Source of the DNA: Tahibacter aquaticus
GTDB lineage: Bacteria; Pseudomonadota; Gammaproteobacteria; Xanthomonadales; Rhodanobacteraceae
Length of the DNA: 64,000 nucleotides
Assembly (NCBI RefSeq): GCF_004363655.1
Contig: NZ_SNZH01000007.1
Coordinates: forward strand, 310,001-374,000
Direction: 5' to 3'
Shown: piece by piece, positions 41,818-50,477 of the stretch
How the letters are laid out: every line of letters starts with the position of its first letter
Position numbering within the stretch: position 1 is the stretch's first letter
The notes under the pieces: model-generated
Seen by the model: only the letters and a program-made list of their open reading frames with translations
What the model was told of the DNA's origin: nothing
Database searches by the model: none
Translations under genes and position numbers: made by a program

Positions 41818-42642
41818 GTGTACGCCAATCCCGCGACCGCACCCTCGCGCACCGCTGTCACTGTTCCGCAATTGCATGCGCGCAAGCAGGCCGGCGAGAA
41901 AATCGTCATGGTCACCGCTTACGACGCGAGTTTCGCCGCTGCCGTGGACGCGTCGGGCATCGACGTGGTGCTGGTCGGCGATTCGCTGGGCATGGTGATA
42001 CAGGGCGAGTCGAGCACGTTGCCGGTATCGCTGGATCACATGGTGTATCACAGCGCTGCTGTCGCGCGCGGCCTGCACAAAGCCTTGCTGATTGCCGACC
42101 TGCCGTTCATGAGCTACCCGACGCGCGAACAGGCTTACGCCAGCTCGGCGCGCCTGATCGGCGAAGGTCGGGCAGCGATGGTCAAGCTCGAAGGCGGCGG
42201 TTGGGCGGCAGATGTCATCCACGCCCTGGCAGAACGCGATATTCCGGTCTGCGCCCATCTGGGCCTGACGCCGCAGTCGGTGCACAAACTCGGCGGCTAC
42301 CGCGTGCAAGGGCGCGACGAAGAACGCGCTGAGCGACTGTTGGCCGATGCGCGTGCGGTCAGTGCCGCCGGTGCGGATCTGCTGGTGCTCGAATGCGTTC
42401 CTTCGGCGCTGGCGCAACGTATTACCCGCGAAGTCGCGATTCCCACGATCGGTATTGGCGCTGGACCGCATTGCGATGGCCAGGTGCTGGTGATGTACGA
42501 CCTGCTCGGCCTCACGCCGGGCAAGCGCCCGCGTTTCAGCAAGAATTTTCTTGCCGGCCACGATTCCATCGCCAGTGCTTTGCAGGCCTATGCCGCGGCG
42601 GTGCGCAATGGCGAATTCCCCGCTCCCGAGCACAGCTACTGA
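41818..42642 (+). CDS. panB: 3-methyl-2-oxobutanoate hydroxymethyltransferase
   Basis: PanB makes ketopantoate from ketoisovalerate and methylene-tetrahydrofolate for pantothenate synthesis. The 274-residue TIM-barrel enzyme has IVMVTAYDASFAAAVD, VLVGDSLGMVIQGE, VKLEGGGWAADVI, VCAHLGLTPQSVHKLGGY and TIGIGAGPHCDGQVLV. GTG 41818 is preceded by AGGAG 6 nt away; the open frame extends to 41791 but lacks a ribosome site. GATAAT at 41786-41791 could be a -10 element. panC follows 2 nt after the stop. Confidence 0.96.
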   Translation: MYANPATAPSRTAVTVPQLHARKQAGEKIVMVTAYDASFAAAVDASGIDVVLVGDSLGMVIQGESSTLPVSLDHMVYHSAAVARGLHKALLIADLPFMSYPTREQAYASSARLIGEGRAAMVKLEGGGWAADVIHALAERDIPVCAHLGLTPQSVHKLGGYRVQGRDEERAERLLADARAVSAAGADLLVLECVPSALAQRITREVAIPTIGIGAGPHCDGQVLVMYDLLGLTPGKRPRFSKNFLAGHDSIASALQAYAAAVRNGEFPAPEHSY

Positions 42643-42644
42643 TC

Positions 42645-43502
42645 ATGGATATGTTGCATTCCGCGCAGGATCTGCGCGCCGTTGTCGGTCGCTGGCGCAC
42701 AGCCGGCCTGCGTATCGGTTTCGTGCCGACCATGGGCAACCTGCACGCCGGCCACTACTCGCTGTTGCGAACGGCGCGCGAGCGCTGCGACCGGGTTCTT
42801 GCCAGTGTGTTCGTCAATCCCACCCAGTTTGGCCCGAATGAAGATTTCGCACGCTATCCGCGCACGCTGGACGCCGATGCCGCTGGCCTGGCGGAGCAGG
42901 GCTGCGACCTGCTGTTCGTACCCGAGACTGCGACGCTTTATCCATTCGGCACGGAGGCGGCCACGCGCGTCGATGTGCGTGGGGTGACCGAGATGCTGGA
43001 GGGGGCGTTTCGCCCCGGCCATTTCGCTGGAGTGGCCACCGTGGTTTTGCGCCTGTTGAACCTGGTACAGCCGGATGTCGCGATTTTCGGGCGCAAGGAC
43101 TATCAGCAGTTGCTGACCATTCGTCGCCTTGCCGCCGATCTGTGCCTGCCCGTGGACATCGTTGCCGCTCCGACCTTGCGCGAGGCCAATGGCCTGGCCA
43201 TGAGTTCGCGCAACCAGTATCTCAGTCCGGTCGAGCGCGAGCAGGCCGCCGCGATTCACCACACCTTGCAGGCCATGCGCGAAAGCGTCATCCGCGGCGA
43301 GACGCTGGCGCAGATCGAGGCGAATGCTGTTGCTGCGCTGGACGCCAGCGGATTCCGTACCGACTACGCCGCCCTGCGTTGCGCCGACGATCTGGCCTTG
43401 CCGCCGGCGGGCCAGCGCGACGGCCTGGTTGCACTGATTGCCGCCCGGCTGGGCAATACCCGGCTGATCGACAACCTCGCCATCGACAACGGTGTCGGCT
43501 GA
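42645..43502 (+). CDS. panC: Pantothenate synthetase
   Basis: PanC joins pantoate and beta-alanine with ATP. The 285-residue protein has the HIGH-like VPTMGNLHAGHYSLLRTA, VFVNPTQFGPNEDF, FAGVATVVLRLLNLVQP, AIFGRKDYQQLLTIRR and the KMSKS-like AMSSRNQYLSPVERE. ATG 42645 is used; ATG 42651 is two codons later. It is coupled to panB, 2 nt before it. No panD (aspartate decarboxylase, the supplier of beta-alanine) follows within the window. Confidence 0.95.
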   Translation: MDMLHSAQDLRAVVGRWRTAGLRIGFVPTMGNLHAGHYSLLRTARERCDRVLASVFVNPTQFGPNEDFARYPRTLDADAAGLAEQGCDLLFVPETATLYPFGTEAATRVDVRGVTEMLEGAFRPGHFAGVATVVLRLLNLVQPDVAIFGRKDYQQLLTIRRLAADLCLPVDIVAAPTLREANGLAMSSRNQYLSPVEREQAAAIHHTLQAMRESVIRGETLAQIEANAVAALDASGFRTDYAALRCADDLALPPAGQRDGLVALIAARLGNTRLIDNLAIDNGVG

Positions 43503-43540
43503 CTGCGGGCTGTCCACACCTGTAGCATTCCGTACAACGC

Positions 43541-43671
43541 TGTGGTAGCCTAACCACAGTCACTGGGTTTTTCGCAACGCTTCGGCGTTGCCTTGGTGAC
43601 CCGCAGGGCGCATTGTTCAGGTAATCGTCACTCCGATTAGCCCCTCGCCGATTTCGGCGAGGGTTTTTTTT
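43541..43671 (+). ncRNA. Candidate structured small RNA between panC and pgi
   Basis: Three hairpins lie in a row in a non-coding stretch. Hairpin 1 is CTGTGGT (43541-43547) with ACCACAG (43554-43560). Hairpin 2 is GCAACGC-TTCG-GCGTTGC (43575-43592), enclosed by a possible outer pairing of TCAC (43561-43564) with GTGA (43597-43600). Hairpin 3 is CCCTCGCCG-ATTT-CGGCGAGGG (43642-43663) followed by eight T residues, a classical terminator. CTGTCC (43511-43516) and TACAAC (43534-43539), 17 nt apart, could be a promoter. I cannot match it to 6S, SRP, tmRNA or RNase P RNA. It could instead be the 3' leader end of panC mRNA. Confidence 0.45.
43642..43671 (+). terminator. Rho-independent terminator downstream of panC
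   Basis: A 9-bp perfect stem (43642-43650 with 43655-43663) with an ATTT loop is followed by eight T residues. It ends either the panBC transcript or the candidate small RNA. Confidence 0.9.
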
Positions 43672-44041
43672 GCCCGAAATTTCAGTCGCTTGGCTGTCCA
43701 AATCAGATCTGAAGCGGTATTGGCCAGCTTTGAGGAGAGGTATTCCGGCTGTCTCGAACGTGTTGCCGTTATTGCGCTGGCGACATCAGTTACGACACCT
43801 TTACCTATTTTCATTGTTGTTTTCACGCAACGATAACGCGCGTGACCGCCAGTCGGCGACAGCCGGTCTGCCACTGCGGACGCTGCAGTACTGGCGTGGG
43901 CAAGACGACTCGTCGCTGCGCTTATGCCAAATTGTCAGCATCCGTAGACGTGCGCGACCTTGGTAAGGTCGACCGCTTTCCTCCGCGCTGAGTAAGATCG
44001 GACGCCCGCCTTTTTCCTGCGGGTAGCCACCGAGGACGATC
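43672..44041. other. Intergenic region upstream of pgi, no recognised gene
   Basis: This 370-nt region is AT-richer than its neighbours. Short open frames in it on both strands (43617-43874 minus, 43670-43966 plus) have no ribosome site and no familiar motif. TAAGAT at 43993-43998 could be a -10 element for pgi, without a good -35. No remnant of panD is recognisable. Confidence 0.45.
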
Positions 44042-45667
44042 ATGCTTGCCGGACAGCTGCAGATTCTGGCGCGGGAAGCCGCGCGCCTGACGCCCATCCA
44101 CCTGCGCGAACTGCTGGCCCAGCCGCAGCGCTTTGCCGAGTTTTCGCGCCGCGCCGGTCCGCTGCTGCTGGACTTCTCCAAACAGAAGCTCGATGCCGCC
44201 GCCCTCGATGCCCTAGGCGCGATCGCGACGGATTGCGGCTGGGAGCAACGCCGCGATGCCATGTTTCGTGGCGACATCCTGAATGCCTCGGAACAGCGGC
44301 CAGTGCTGCATACCGCCTTGCGCGGCGCCGAGTCGCGCCTGCCACCGCTGGCACCCGCCGCGGTGCGCGAGGAAGTCGCCGCGACGCTGCAGCGCATGGG
44401 CGCGCTGGTCGATGCGCTGGAGCTGGACGAGGCGGGCGCTTTCGGCATTCCCGCCGGCATCACCGATGTGGTCAATCTGGGCATAGGCGGCTCCGACCTC
44501 GGTCCGCGCCTGGCCGTCGAAGCCTTGTCGGCCTTTCACAGCGGCCGCTTCCGCTGCCATTTCCTGCCCAATGTTGATGGCCACGAGACTGCGGCGCTGA
44601 TGCGCCGGCTGGATCCGCGCACGACCGTGGTGCTGCTGGTATCGAAAAGTTTCACCACGCAGGAAACCCTGCTCAATGGCCAGGTGCTGCGCCAATGGAT
44701 TGCCCAGGCTTACGGCGGCGACGATGCCAAGGCCGCCGGCCATTTCATCGCGGTCAGTGCCAATGTGGAAGCTGCGGCAAAGCTTGGTATTCCACAACAG
44801 CGCGTATTGCCGATGTGGGATTTTGTCGGCGGTCGCTATTCGGTCTGGTCTGCAGTAGGCCTGGTGCTGGCGCTGGCCATCGGCATGCCGAACTTCCGTG
44901 CCTTCCTGCGCGGAGCGGCATTGATGGACGACCATTTCCGCAGTGCGCCCTGGCGCGACAACCTGCCGGTGCTGGCGGCGCTGATCGGTGTATGGAACCG
45001 CAACGGCCTGGGCCACGCGGCGCACGGCGTGATTCCCTATCTCGACGGCCTGACCGAATTGCCGTCCTTCCTGCAGCAGCTGGAAATGGAAAGCCTGGGC
45101 AAGCGCGTACGTGCTGACGGCGGCGAACTGGCTCAGGCCACCGTGCCGGTTGTCTGGGGCAGTGTCGGTACGAATGCGCAGCACGCCTATTTCCAGGCGC
45201 TGCACCAGGGCAGCGATACGGTGCCGCTGGACCTGCTCGGCGTCGTGCGCCCGGCGCATACGCTCAAGGACAACCACGATGCGCTGCTGTCCAACCTGCT
45301 CGCTCAGGGCGCTGCGTTCGCGCTGGGCAAGACGCAGGCGCAGGCGCTGGCCGAAGCCAGTAGCGGCGGCGAGGCCGAGCGCCTGGCCTTGGCCGCGCAG
45401 CGCACCTTCCCCGGTGACCGGCCCAGCAGCACCGTGCTGCTCGATGTGCTGACGCCGGAAAGCCTGGGTGCACTGATCGCGCTGTACGAACACAAGGTGC
45501 TGGTGCAGGCGCTGCTGTGGGATATCAATGCCTTCGACCAATGGGGCGTCGAGCTGGGCAAGACCTTGGCAAAATCCATTTTGCCGGCACTGGTTTCGGG
45601 CCAGGTTCCCGATTCGTTCGATGCCTCCACGCGCGGCCTGATCGAGACGATCCGCGCGCTGGACTGA
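44042..45667 (+). CDS. pgi: Glucose-6-phosphate isomerase
   Basis: Pgi interconverts glucose 6-phosphate and fructose 6-phosphate. The 541-residue protein has VNLGIGGSDLGPRLAVEAL, VVLLVSKSFTTQETLLNG, MWDFVGGRYSVWSAVGLVL and GVIPYLDGLTELPSFLQQLE with the catalytic Glu of QLEMESLGK. Later blocks are VWGSVGTNAQHAYFQALHQG with its conserved Gln-His, and AFDQWGVELGK with the C-terminal active-site Lys. Length is slightly under the 549 residues of the E. coli enzyme. It ends just ahead of the convergent queG gene. Confidence 0.97.
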   Translation: MLAGQLQILAREAARLTPIHLRELLAQPQRFAEFSRRAGPLLLDFSKQKLDAAALDALGAIATDCGWEQRRDAMFRGDILNASEQRPVLHTALRGAESRLPPLAPAAVREEVAATLQRMGALVDALELDEAGAFGIPAGITDVVNLGIGGSDLGPRLAVEALSAFHSGRFRCHFLPNVDGHETAALMRRLDPRTTVVLLVSKSFTTQETLLNGQVLRQWIAQAYGGDDAKAAGHFIAVSANVEAAAKLGIPQQRVLPMWDFVGGRYSVWSAVGLVLALAIGMPNFRAFLRGAALMDDHFRSAPWRDNLPVLAALIGVWNRNGLGHAAHGVIPYLDGLTELPSFLQQLEMESLGKRVRADGGELAQATVPVVWGSVGTNAQHAYFQALHQGSDTVPLDLLGVVRPAHTLKDNHDALLSNLLAQGAAFALGKTQAQALAEASSGGEAERLALAAQRTFPGDRPSSTVLLDVLTPESLGALIALYEHKVLVQALLWDINAFDQWGVELGKTLAKSILPALVSGQVPDSFDASTRGLIETIRALD

Positions 45668-45687
45668 GTCTCAGCCGCCTGCCGCGG

Positions 45688-46749
45688 TCATGTGGCAGGC
45701 GCGGCGGTAGCGTGTTGCTGCAGTGCCCATTGCACATGCTCGCGCACCAGTTCCGACGGGTGCGCGGCGCGCGATTGCAGCGCCGCTACTACGCCGGCCG
45801 TATCGCGTGCATTGCCCAGCGCCACGGCGATATTGCGCAGCCATCGCTCATGCCCGATGCGGCGGATGGCCGATCCTTCGGTACGGCGCAGGAATTCGTC
45901 CTCGCTCCAGGCAAACAGGTCGATCAGCGCGGCGCCGTCCAGCTTGTGCCGGGGCGAGAAATCCGCCTCGGCGGTCGGTTCGGAAAACTTGTTCCAGGGG
46001 CAGATCAGCTGGCAGTCGTCGCAGCCGTAGATGCGGTTGCCCATGGGCTTGCGCAGCGGCTCGGGAATGCTGCCGTGCAGTTCGATCGTCAGATAGGAAA
46101 TGCATCGCCGCGCATCGACCTGGTAGGGCGCGACGATGGCCTGGGTCGGACAGATGTCGAGGCAGCGCGTACAGCTGCCGCAATGCGCTGTCGCGGCCTG
46201 ATCCAGCGGCAGCGGCAGGTCGGTATACAGCTCGCCGAGGAAAAACCACGAGCCCGCGTCGCGGTTGATCAGGCAGGTGTGCTTGCCGATCCAGCCCAGG
46301 CCGGCATTGCGCGCCAGCGCGCGCTCCAGTACCGGCGCCGAATCGACGAAGGCGCGATAGCCGAACGGGCCGATCTGTGCCGCGATGCGATCGGCCAGCT
46401 GTTGCAGGCGGTTGCGCATCAGCTTGTGATAGTCGCGGCCGAGGGCGTAGCGCGACACATAGCCCAGGCTGGTGTCGGCCAGCACCTCCCAGCCATTGGC
46501 GATGCCCGGTGGCGCATAGTCCATGCGCACCGACACTACGCGCAGGGTGCCCGGCTGCAATTCCTGCGGCCGGCTGCGCTTGGTGCCATGGCGCTGCATA
46601 TAGTCCATTTCGCCATGACGGCCTGCTTCCAGCCAGTTCAGCAGATGCGTTTCGTCCGCAGCCAGTTCGGTACCGGCAATGCCGACCTGCTGGAAGCCCA
46701 GTTCGGCGCCCCAGCGGCGGATGGCAACGGCAAGTTCGGCGTAATCCAT
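45688..46749 (-). CDS. queG: Epoxyqueuosine reductase
   Basis: QueG performs the last step of queuosine tRNA modification, reducing epoxyqueuosine with a cobalamin and two [4Fe-4S] clusters. The 353-residue product has GFQQVGIAGTEL at the start, VDSAPVLERALARNAGLGWI, and the cluster motifs HCGSCTRCLDICPTQAI and GCDDCQLICPWNKF. A HEAT-like C-terminal helix region follows. ATG 46749 gives the usual MDYAELAVAIRRWG start; an open frame to 46911 is not protein-like. It is divergent from nnr, as yjeS and yjeF are in E. coli. Confidence 0.95.
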   Translation of the reverse strand: MDYAELAVAIRRWGAELGFQQVGIAGTELAADETHLLNWLEAGRHGEMDYMQRHGTKRSRPQELQPGTLRVVSVRMDYAPPGIANGWEVLADTSLGYVSRYALGRDYHKLMRNRLQQLADRIAAQIGPFGYRAFVDSAPVLERALARNAGLGWIGKHTCLINRDAGSWFFLGELYTDLPLPLDQAATAHCGSCTRCLDICPTQAIVAPYQVDARRCISYLTIELHGSIPEPLRKPMGNRIYGCDDCQLICPWNKFSEPTAEADFSPRHKLDGAALIDLFAWSEDEFLRRTEGSAIRRIGHERWLRNIAVALGNARDTAGVVAALQSRAAHPSELVREHVQWALQQHATAAPAT

Positions 46750-46941
46750 GCGGCGGCGGCAACGCGGTGGAGCGGGGCGGCATTGTAGGCGCGCCATCGC
46801 CACAATGCGTGGCAGCGCGAACGGCGGGATGAGCGGCGACCGCCTGGAACCGCGCTTGCTATGGCGATCCCGACCCGACCAGGCGCTCCGATGCCGACTT
46901 TGCCGATACAACGCGCACTGCCTCGATCAATAATCCGTCCC

Positions 46942-48438
46942 ATGAACACACCGCATTCCAGCCAGCTGTTGTACACGACCGCGCAAATGCGCCGCATCGA
47001 TGCCTGTGCGGTGGCGGCGCTGGGCCTGCAGAGTTTCGAGCTGATGCAGCGCGCCGCCGATGCCGCCTTCGCCGTGCTGCTGCGGCGCTGGCCGCAGGCG
47101 CGCAGTGTCGTGGTCTGCTGCGGCAGCGGCAAGAACGGCGGCGACGGCTACCTGCTGGCGCGGCTGGTGCGTCAATCCGGCCGCGATGTCAGCGTGATTG
47201 CGCTGGGCACGCCGGCCGATGTCGATTCCCAGGCGGCCGCCGATGCCTGGCGTGCCTGCGGCGGCATGGTGCATCCGTTTGCCGGCGAGCATTCGCTGCC
47301 GCTGGCCGATGTCTATGTCGACGCCTTGTTCGGTATCGGACTGAACCGGCCGCTGGAAGGCGGGGCCGCCTTGCTGGTGCAAACCTTGAATGCGCGCCGA
47401 TCGCCGGTGCTGGCGCTGGATATTCCGTCGGGCCTGTCGGCCGATACCGGTGCCCGGCTGGGGCCGTGCATCTCTGCCACGCTGACCGTCAGTTTCATTG
47501 CCTGGAAGCGCGGCCAGCATACCGGCGCCGGCCTGGATGCCTGCGGCGAGTGCGAACTGGCCGATCTGGCCCTGCCCGACAGCGTGTTCGAGGAAGAGCA
47601 CGCCGGCGCCCATCTGCTGGACTGGAACGAACTGCGCGGCCGCTTGCCGGCGCGTTCGCGCGATGTGCACAAAGGGCAATTTGGCCATGTGCTCGCCATC
47701 GGTGGCGACCACGGCACCGGCGGTGCCATCCGCTTGGCCGGCGAGGCTGCCTTGCGCTGCGGCGCCGGCCTGGTCAGCGTGGCGACCCAGCCCGAACACC
47801 TGACAGCTTTGCTGGCGGCGCGGCCCGAACTGATGGTGCAGCCGATTGCCGGCCAGCAGGAACTGGAACCCCTGCTGCAGCGTGCCCAGGTGCTGGCCTT
47901 GGGACCGGGCCTGGGCACGCGCTCCTGGGGCCATGCGTTGTGGCATCGCGCGCTGGCCAGCGCCAAGCCGGCGGTGCTCGATGCCGATGCGCTGAACCTG
48001 CTGGCGCGCCAGCCGCGCAAATTTTCCGCCCCTACCGTGCTCACGCCGCATCCGGCCGAGGCGGCGCGCCTGCTCGCCAGCGACAGCGCGCACGTGCAGG
48101 CGAACCGCTATGCCGCAGCGCAGGCCCTGGCCGAGCGCTATCACGCCGTCGTCGTACTCAAGGGCGCCGGTTCGCTGATCGCTGCACCGGCGGGCAGCGT
48201 CGCGGTCTGTCCCTGGGGCAATCCGGGCATGGCCAGCGCCGGCATGGGCGATGTGCTGACTGGCGTGATTGCCGCCTTGCTGGCGCAAGGACTGTCCGCC
48301 TGGGATGCGGCGTGTCTTGGCGTCGCCGCGCATGCACGCGCCGGCGATAGCGCCGCCGAACAAGGCCAGCGTGGCCTGCTCGCCGGCGATCTGCTGCTGC
48401 CGCTGCGCAGCGTGCTGGCAGGACTGGCGCATGACTGA
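46942..48438 (+). CDS. nnr: Bifunctional NAD(P)HX epimerase / ADP-dependent NAD(P)HX dehydratase
   Basis: Nnr repairs hydrated NAD(P)H. The 498-residue protein is a fusion. The N-terminal epimerase (YjeF_N, residues ~1-220) has VVVCCGSGKNGGDGYLLARL and VDALFGIGLNRPLEGGA. The C-terminal ribokinase-like dehydratase (from about residue 235) has GQFGHVLAIGGDHGTGGAIR, VLDADALNLLARQ, TVLTPHPAEAARLL and NPGMASAGMGDVLTGVIAAL. ATG 46942 starts MNTPHSSQLLYTTAQMR. The stop overlaps tsaE by 8 nt, keeping the nnr-tsaE-ami order of E. coli. Confidence 0.95.
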   Translation: MNTPHSSQLLYTTAQMRRIDACAVAALGLQSFELMQRAADAAFAVLLRRWPQARSVVVCCGSGKNGGDGYLLARLVRQSGRDVSVIALGTPADVDSQAAADAWRACGGMVHPFAGEHSLPLADVYVDALFGIGLNRPLEGGAALLVQTLNARRSPVLALDIPSGLSADTGARLGPCISATLTVSFIAWKRGQHTGAGLDACGECELADLALPDSVFEEEHAGAHLLDWNELRGRLPARSRDVHKGQFGHVLAIGGDHGTGGAIRLAGEAALRCGAGLVSVATQPEHLTALLAARPELMVQPIAGQQELEPLLQRAQVLALGPGLGTRSWGHALWHRALASAKPAVLDADALNLLARQPRKFSAPTVLTPHPAEAARLLASDSAHVQANRYAAAQALAERYHAVVVLKGAGSLIAAPAGSVAVCPWGNPGMASAGMGDVLTGVIAALLAQGLSAWDAACLGVAAHARAGDSAAEQGQRGLLAGDLLLPLRSVLAGLAHD

Positions 48439-48907
48439 GCTGAGCGTTCACCTGGCGGACGAAGCAGCCGTGGCGCAGTGGGCGCAAAGCCTCGCGCCGC
48501 AGCTGGGGCAGGGCGGCATCATCCATCTGTACGGCGAGCTGGGTGCCGGCAAGACAACCTTCGCGCGTGCCTTGCTGCAGGCACTCGGCGTGCAGGGGCG
48601 CATCAAAAGCCCGACCTACAGCCTGATCGAGTCCTACGCTGTCGACGCGTTGGCCATCCATCACCTGGACCTCTACCGCATCGCCGATCCGGGCGAGCTG
48701 GAATGGCTGGGCCTGGACGAACTGCTGGGCGACCACAGCCTGATCCTGATCGAGTGGCCCGAGCGGGGCGGCAGCGAACTGCCCGCGCCGGACCTGATAC
48801 TTCAGCTCGCTCACGCCCCTGCCGGACGCGACCTTGTGGTGCGTCCGCTCAGCGCCTGGGGCGAGGCTTGGCTGGCTGCAACAAGCCCACTGCTTTCCAC
48901 CGCTTGA
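48431..48907 (+). CDS. tsaE: tRNA threonylcarbamoyladenosine biosynthesis ATPase TsaE
   Basis: TsaE works with TsaB and TsaD to add threonylcarbamoyl to A37 of tRNAs reading ANN codons. The 158-residue P-loop protein has the Walker A GELGAGKTTFARALLQALG near residue 37, GRIKSPTYSLIESY (switch region) and HHLDLYRIADPGELEWLGLD with the family-specific Trp, then LILIEWPERGG. ATG 48431 lies inside nnr. The open frame extends to 48269 but is a shadow of nnr. Confidence 0.95.
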   Translation: MTELSVHLADEAAVAQWAQSLAPQLGQGGIIHLYGELGAGKTTFARALLQALGVQGRIKSPTYSLIESYAVDALAIHHLDLYRIADPGELEWLGLDELLGDHSLILIEWPERGGSELPAPDLILQLAHAPAGRDLVVRPLSAWGEAWLAATSPLLSTA

Positions 48908-49007
48908 AGGCGTTTTCTGCCTCTACCGCTAGGAAACCTGTACAGATCCGTGTTTTGCAACGGAAAATGCTTGAAATACTCGACCAGCTGGGTTTGAATC
49001 CGCAGCC

Positions 49008-50348
49008 ATGTGGGGAGTACCCGTCACCGTGTTGCGCGCCGCCTGCCTCCTGCTTGCCTCGGGGCTCGTTCTGCCTTGCGCGAACGCCGCCCAGGTAAAA
49101 GCCCTGCGCGTCTGGGCCAGCCCCGACTCTACCCGCGCCGTGTTCGACGTCTCCGGCCCGCTGGAATACAAGTTGTTCGAGCTGGCCAATCCCGATCGCA
49201 TCGTGCTCGACATCAGGAACTCGACGCTGGCCGAAGGCGTGGTCGCCCCCTCGGCCAAAGGCCTGCTCGGTCCTGTACGCCTGGGCAAGCAGGGCAAGAA
49301 CGATCTGCGCGTTGTATTCGATCTGCCCCAGGGCGTCCGCCCCAAGAGTTTCCTGCTGCCGCCTGCAGACAAGTTCGGCCACCGCCTGGTGATCGACCTG
49401 TTCCCCAAGACCAAGGCCTCGCGCGAAGTGGTCAAGAGCGTCGAGGACGTGCTGCCCGGCGACGGGCGCAAGGTCATCGTCGCGATCGACGCCGGCCACG
49501 GCGGCGACGATCCCGGCGCGATCGGCGCGTCCGGCACGCACGAAAAATCCATCACGCTGAACGTCGCGCGCGAAGTGGCCAAGCTGGTGGACACGCAGCC
49601 GGGCATGAAGTCGTTCCTGGTGCGCGACGGCGACTATTTCATCCCGCTGGAAAACCGCTACAAGAAGGCGCGCGAGGCCAAGGCCGACTTGTTCGTGTCC
49701 ATCCATGCCGACGCCTGTCCCGGCGCCTGCGGTGCGCGCGGCGCATCGGTCTGGGTGTTGTCGCCGCGTGGCGCGACCAGCGAGGCGGCGCGCTGGCTCG
49801 CGGCCAAGGAAAACTCGTCCGACCTGGTCGGCGGCGTATCGCTGGACGACAAGGACAACACGCTGGCTGCCGTGCTGCTCGACCTGTCCCAGGGCGCCAC
49901 CATGGAAGCCAGCGCGGCGATCGCCCAGATCGTGCTGAAAGCGCTGGGCAGGATCGGTCCCACGCATCGCGGCTATGTGGAGAAAGCCAATTTTGTCGTG
50001 CTGCGTTCGCCCGACGTCCCGTCGATCCTGGTCGAGACCGCTTTCATCACCAATCCGGCCGAAGAAAAGCGCCTGACCGATCCGGAACACCGCGCCAAGC
50101 TGGCTGCGGCCGTGGTCGACGGCATCAAGAGCTACTTCCTGCAGACGCCGCCGCCGGGCACCTGGTTTGCCGCCAACAGCAACGGCAAGCGCGGACCGTC
50201 CGAGCACGTCGTCTCGCGCGGCGAAACCCTGTCGGGCATCGCCACGCGCCACGGCATCAGCCTGAGCGCACTGCGCGAAGCCAACCGCATCGCCGGCGAC
50301 GGTAATGTACGCGTCGGCGACGTCCTGGATATTCCGCCACAAGGCTGA
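49008..50348 (+). CDS. amiC: N-acetylmuramoyl-L-alanine amidase with AMIN and LysM domains
   Basis: This periplasmic amidase cleaves the peptide from septal peptidoglycan during cell separation. The 446-residue product has a signal peptide (VTVLRAACLLLASGLVLPC...ANAA), an AMIN domain at about residues 28-135 (VKALRVWASPDSTRAVFDVS), a zinc Amidase_3 domain (VIVAIDAGHGGDDPGAIGAS with the first ligand His, DLFVSIHADAC with the second, ILVETAFITNP with the catalytic Glu) and a C-terminal LysM (HVVSRGETLSGIATRHGISL). ATG 49008 has no ribosome site; GTG 49029, with GGGGAG upstream, is a credible alternative. It follows tsaE, as amiB does in E. coli; mutL is not next here. Confidence 0.93.
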   Translation: MWGVPVTVLRAACLLLASGLVLPCANAAQVKALRVWASPDSTRAVFDVSGPLEYKLFELANPDRIVLDIRNSTLAEGVVAPSAKGLLGPVRLGKQGKNDLRVVFDLPQGVRPKSFLLPPADKFGHRLVIDLFPKTKASREVVKSVEDVLPGDGRKVIVAIDAGHGGDDPGAIGASGTHEKSITLNVAREVAKLVDTQPGMKSFLVRDGDYFIPLENRYKKAREAKADLFVSIHADACPGACGARGASVWVLSPRGATSEAARWLAAKENSSDLVGGVSLDDKDNTLAAVLLDLSQGATMEASAAIAQIVLKALGRIGPTHRGYVEKANFVVLRSPDVPSILVETAFITNPAEEKRLTDPEHRAKLAAAVVDGIKSYFLQTPPPGTWFAANSNGKRGPSEHVVSRGETLSGIATRHGISLSALREANRIAGDGNVRVGDVLDIPPQG

Positions 50349-50477
50349 CTCCGCGCCGCGCGAAACGTAGGGCGCCAATGAGCACGGCGAATGGCGCCGC
50401 CTCTCGCCGCTGCGACGGCTCACCCGGAAAGCGTCGTTTCCCCGCAAATCATGCGAACAACGGTGCAGCGCTGCAGC

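Noticed and set aside
43617-43966. Two short open frames on opposite strands in the panC-pgi gap
   Set aside because: No ribosome sites, one overlaps the terminator stem, and the compositions are not protein-like.
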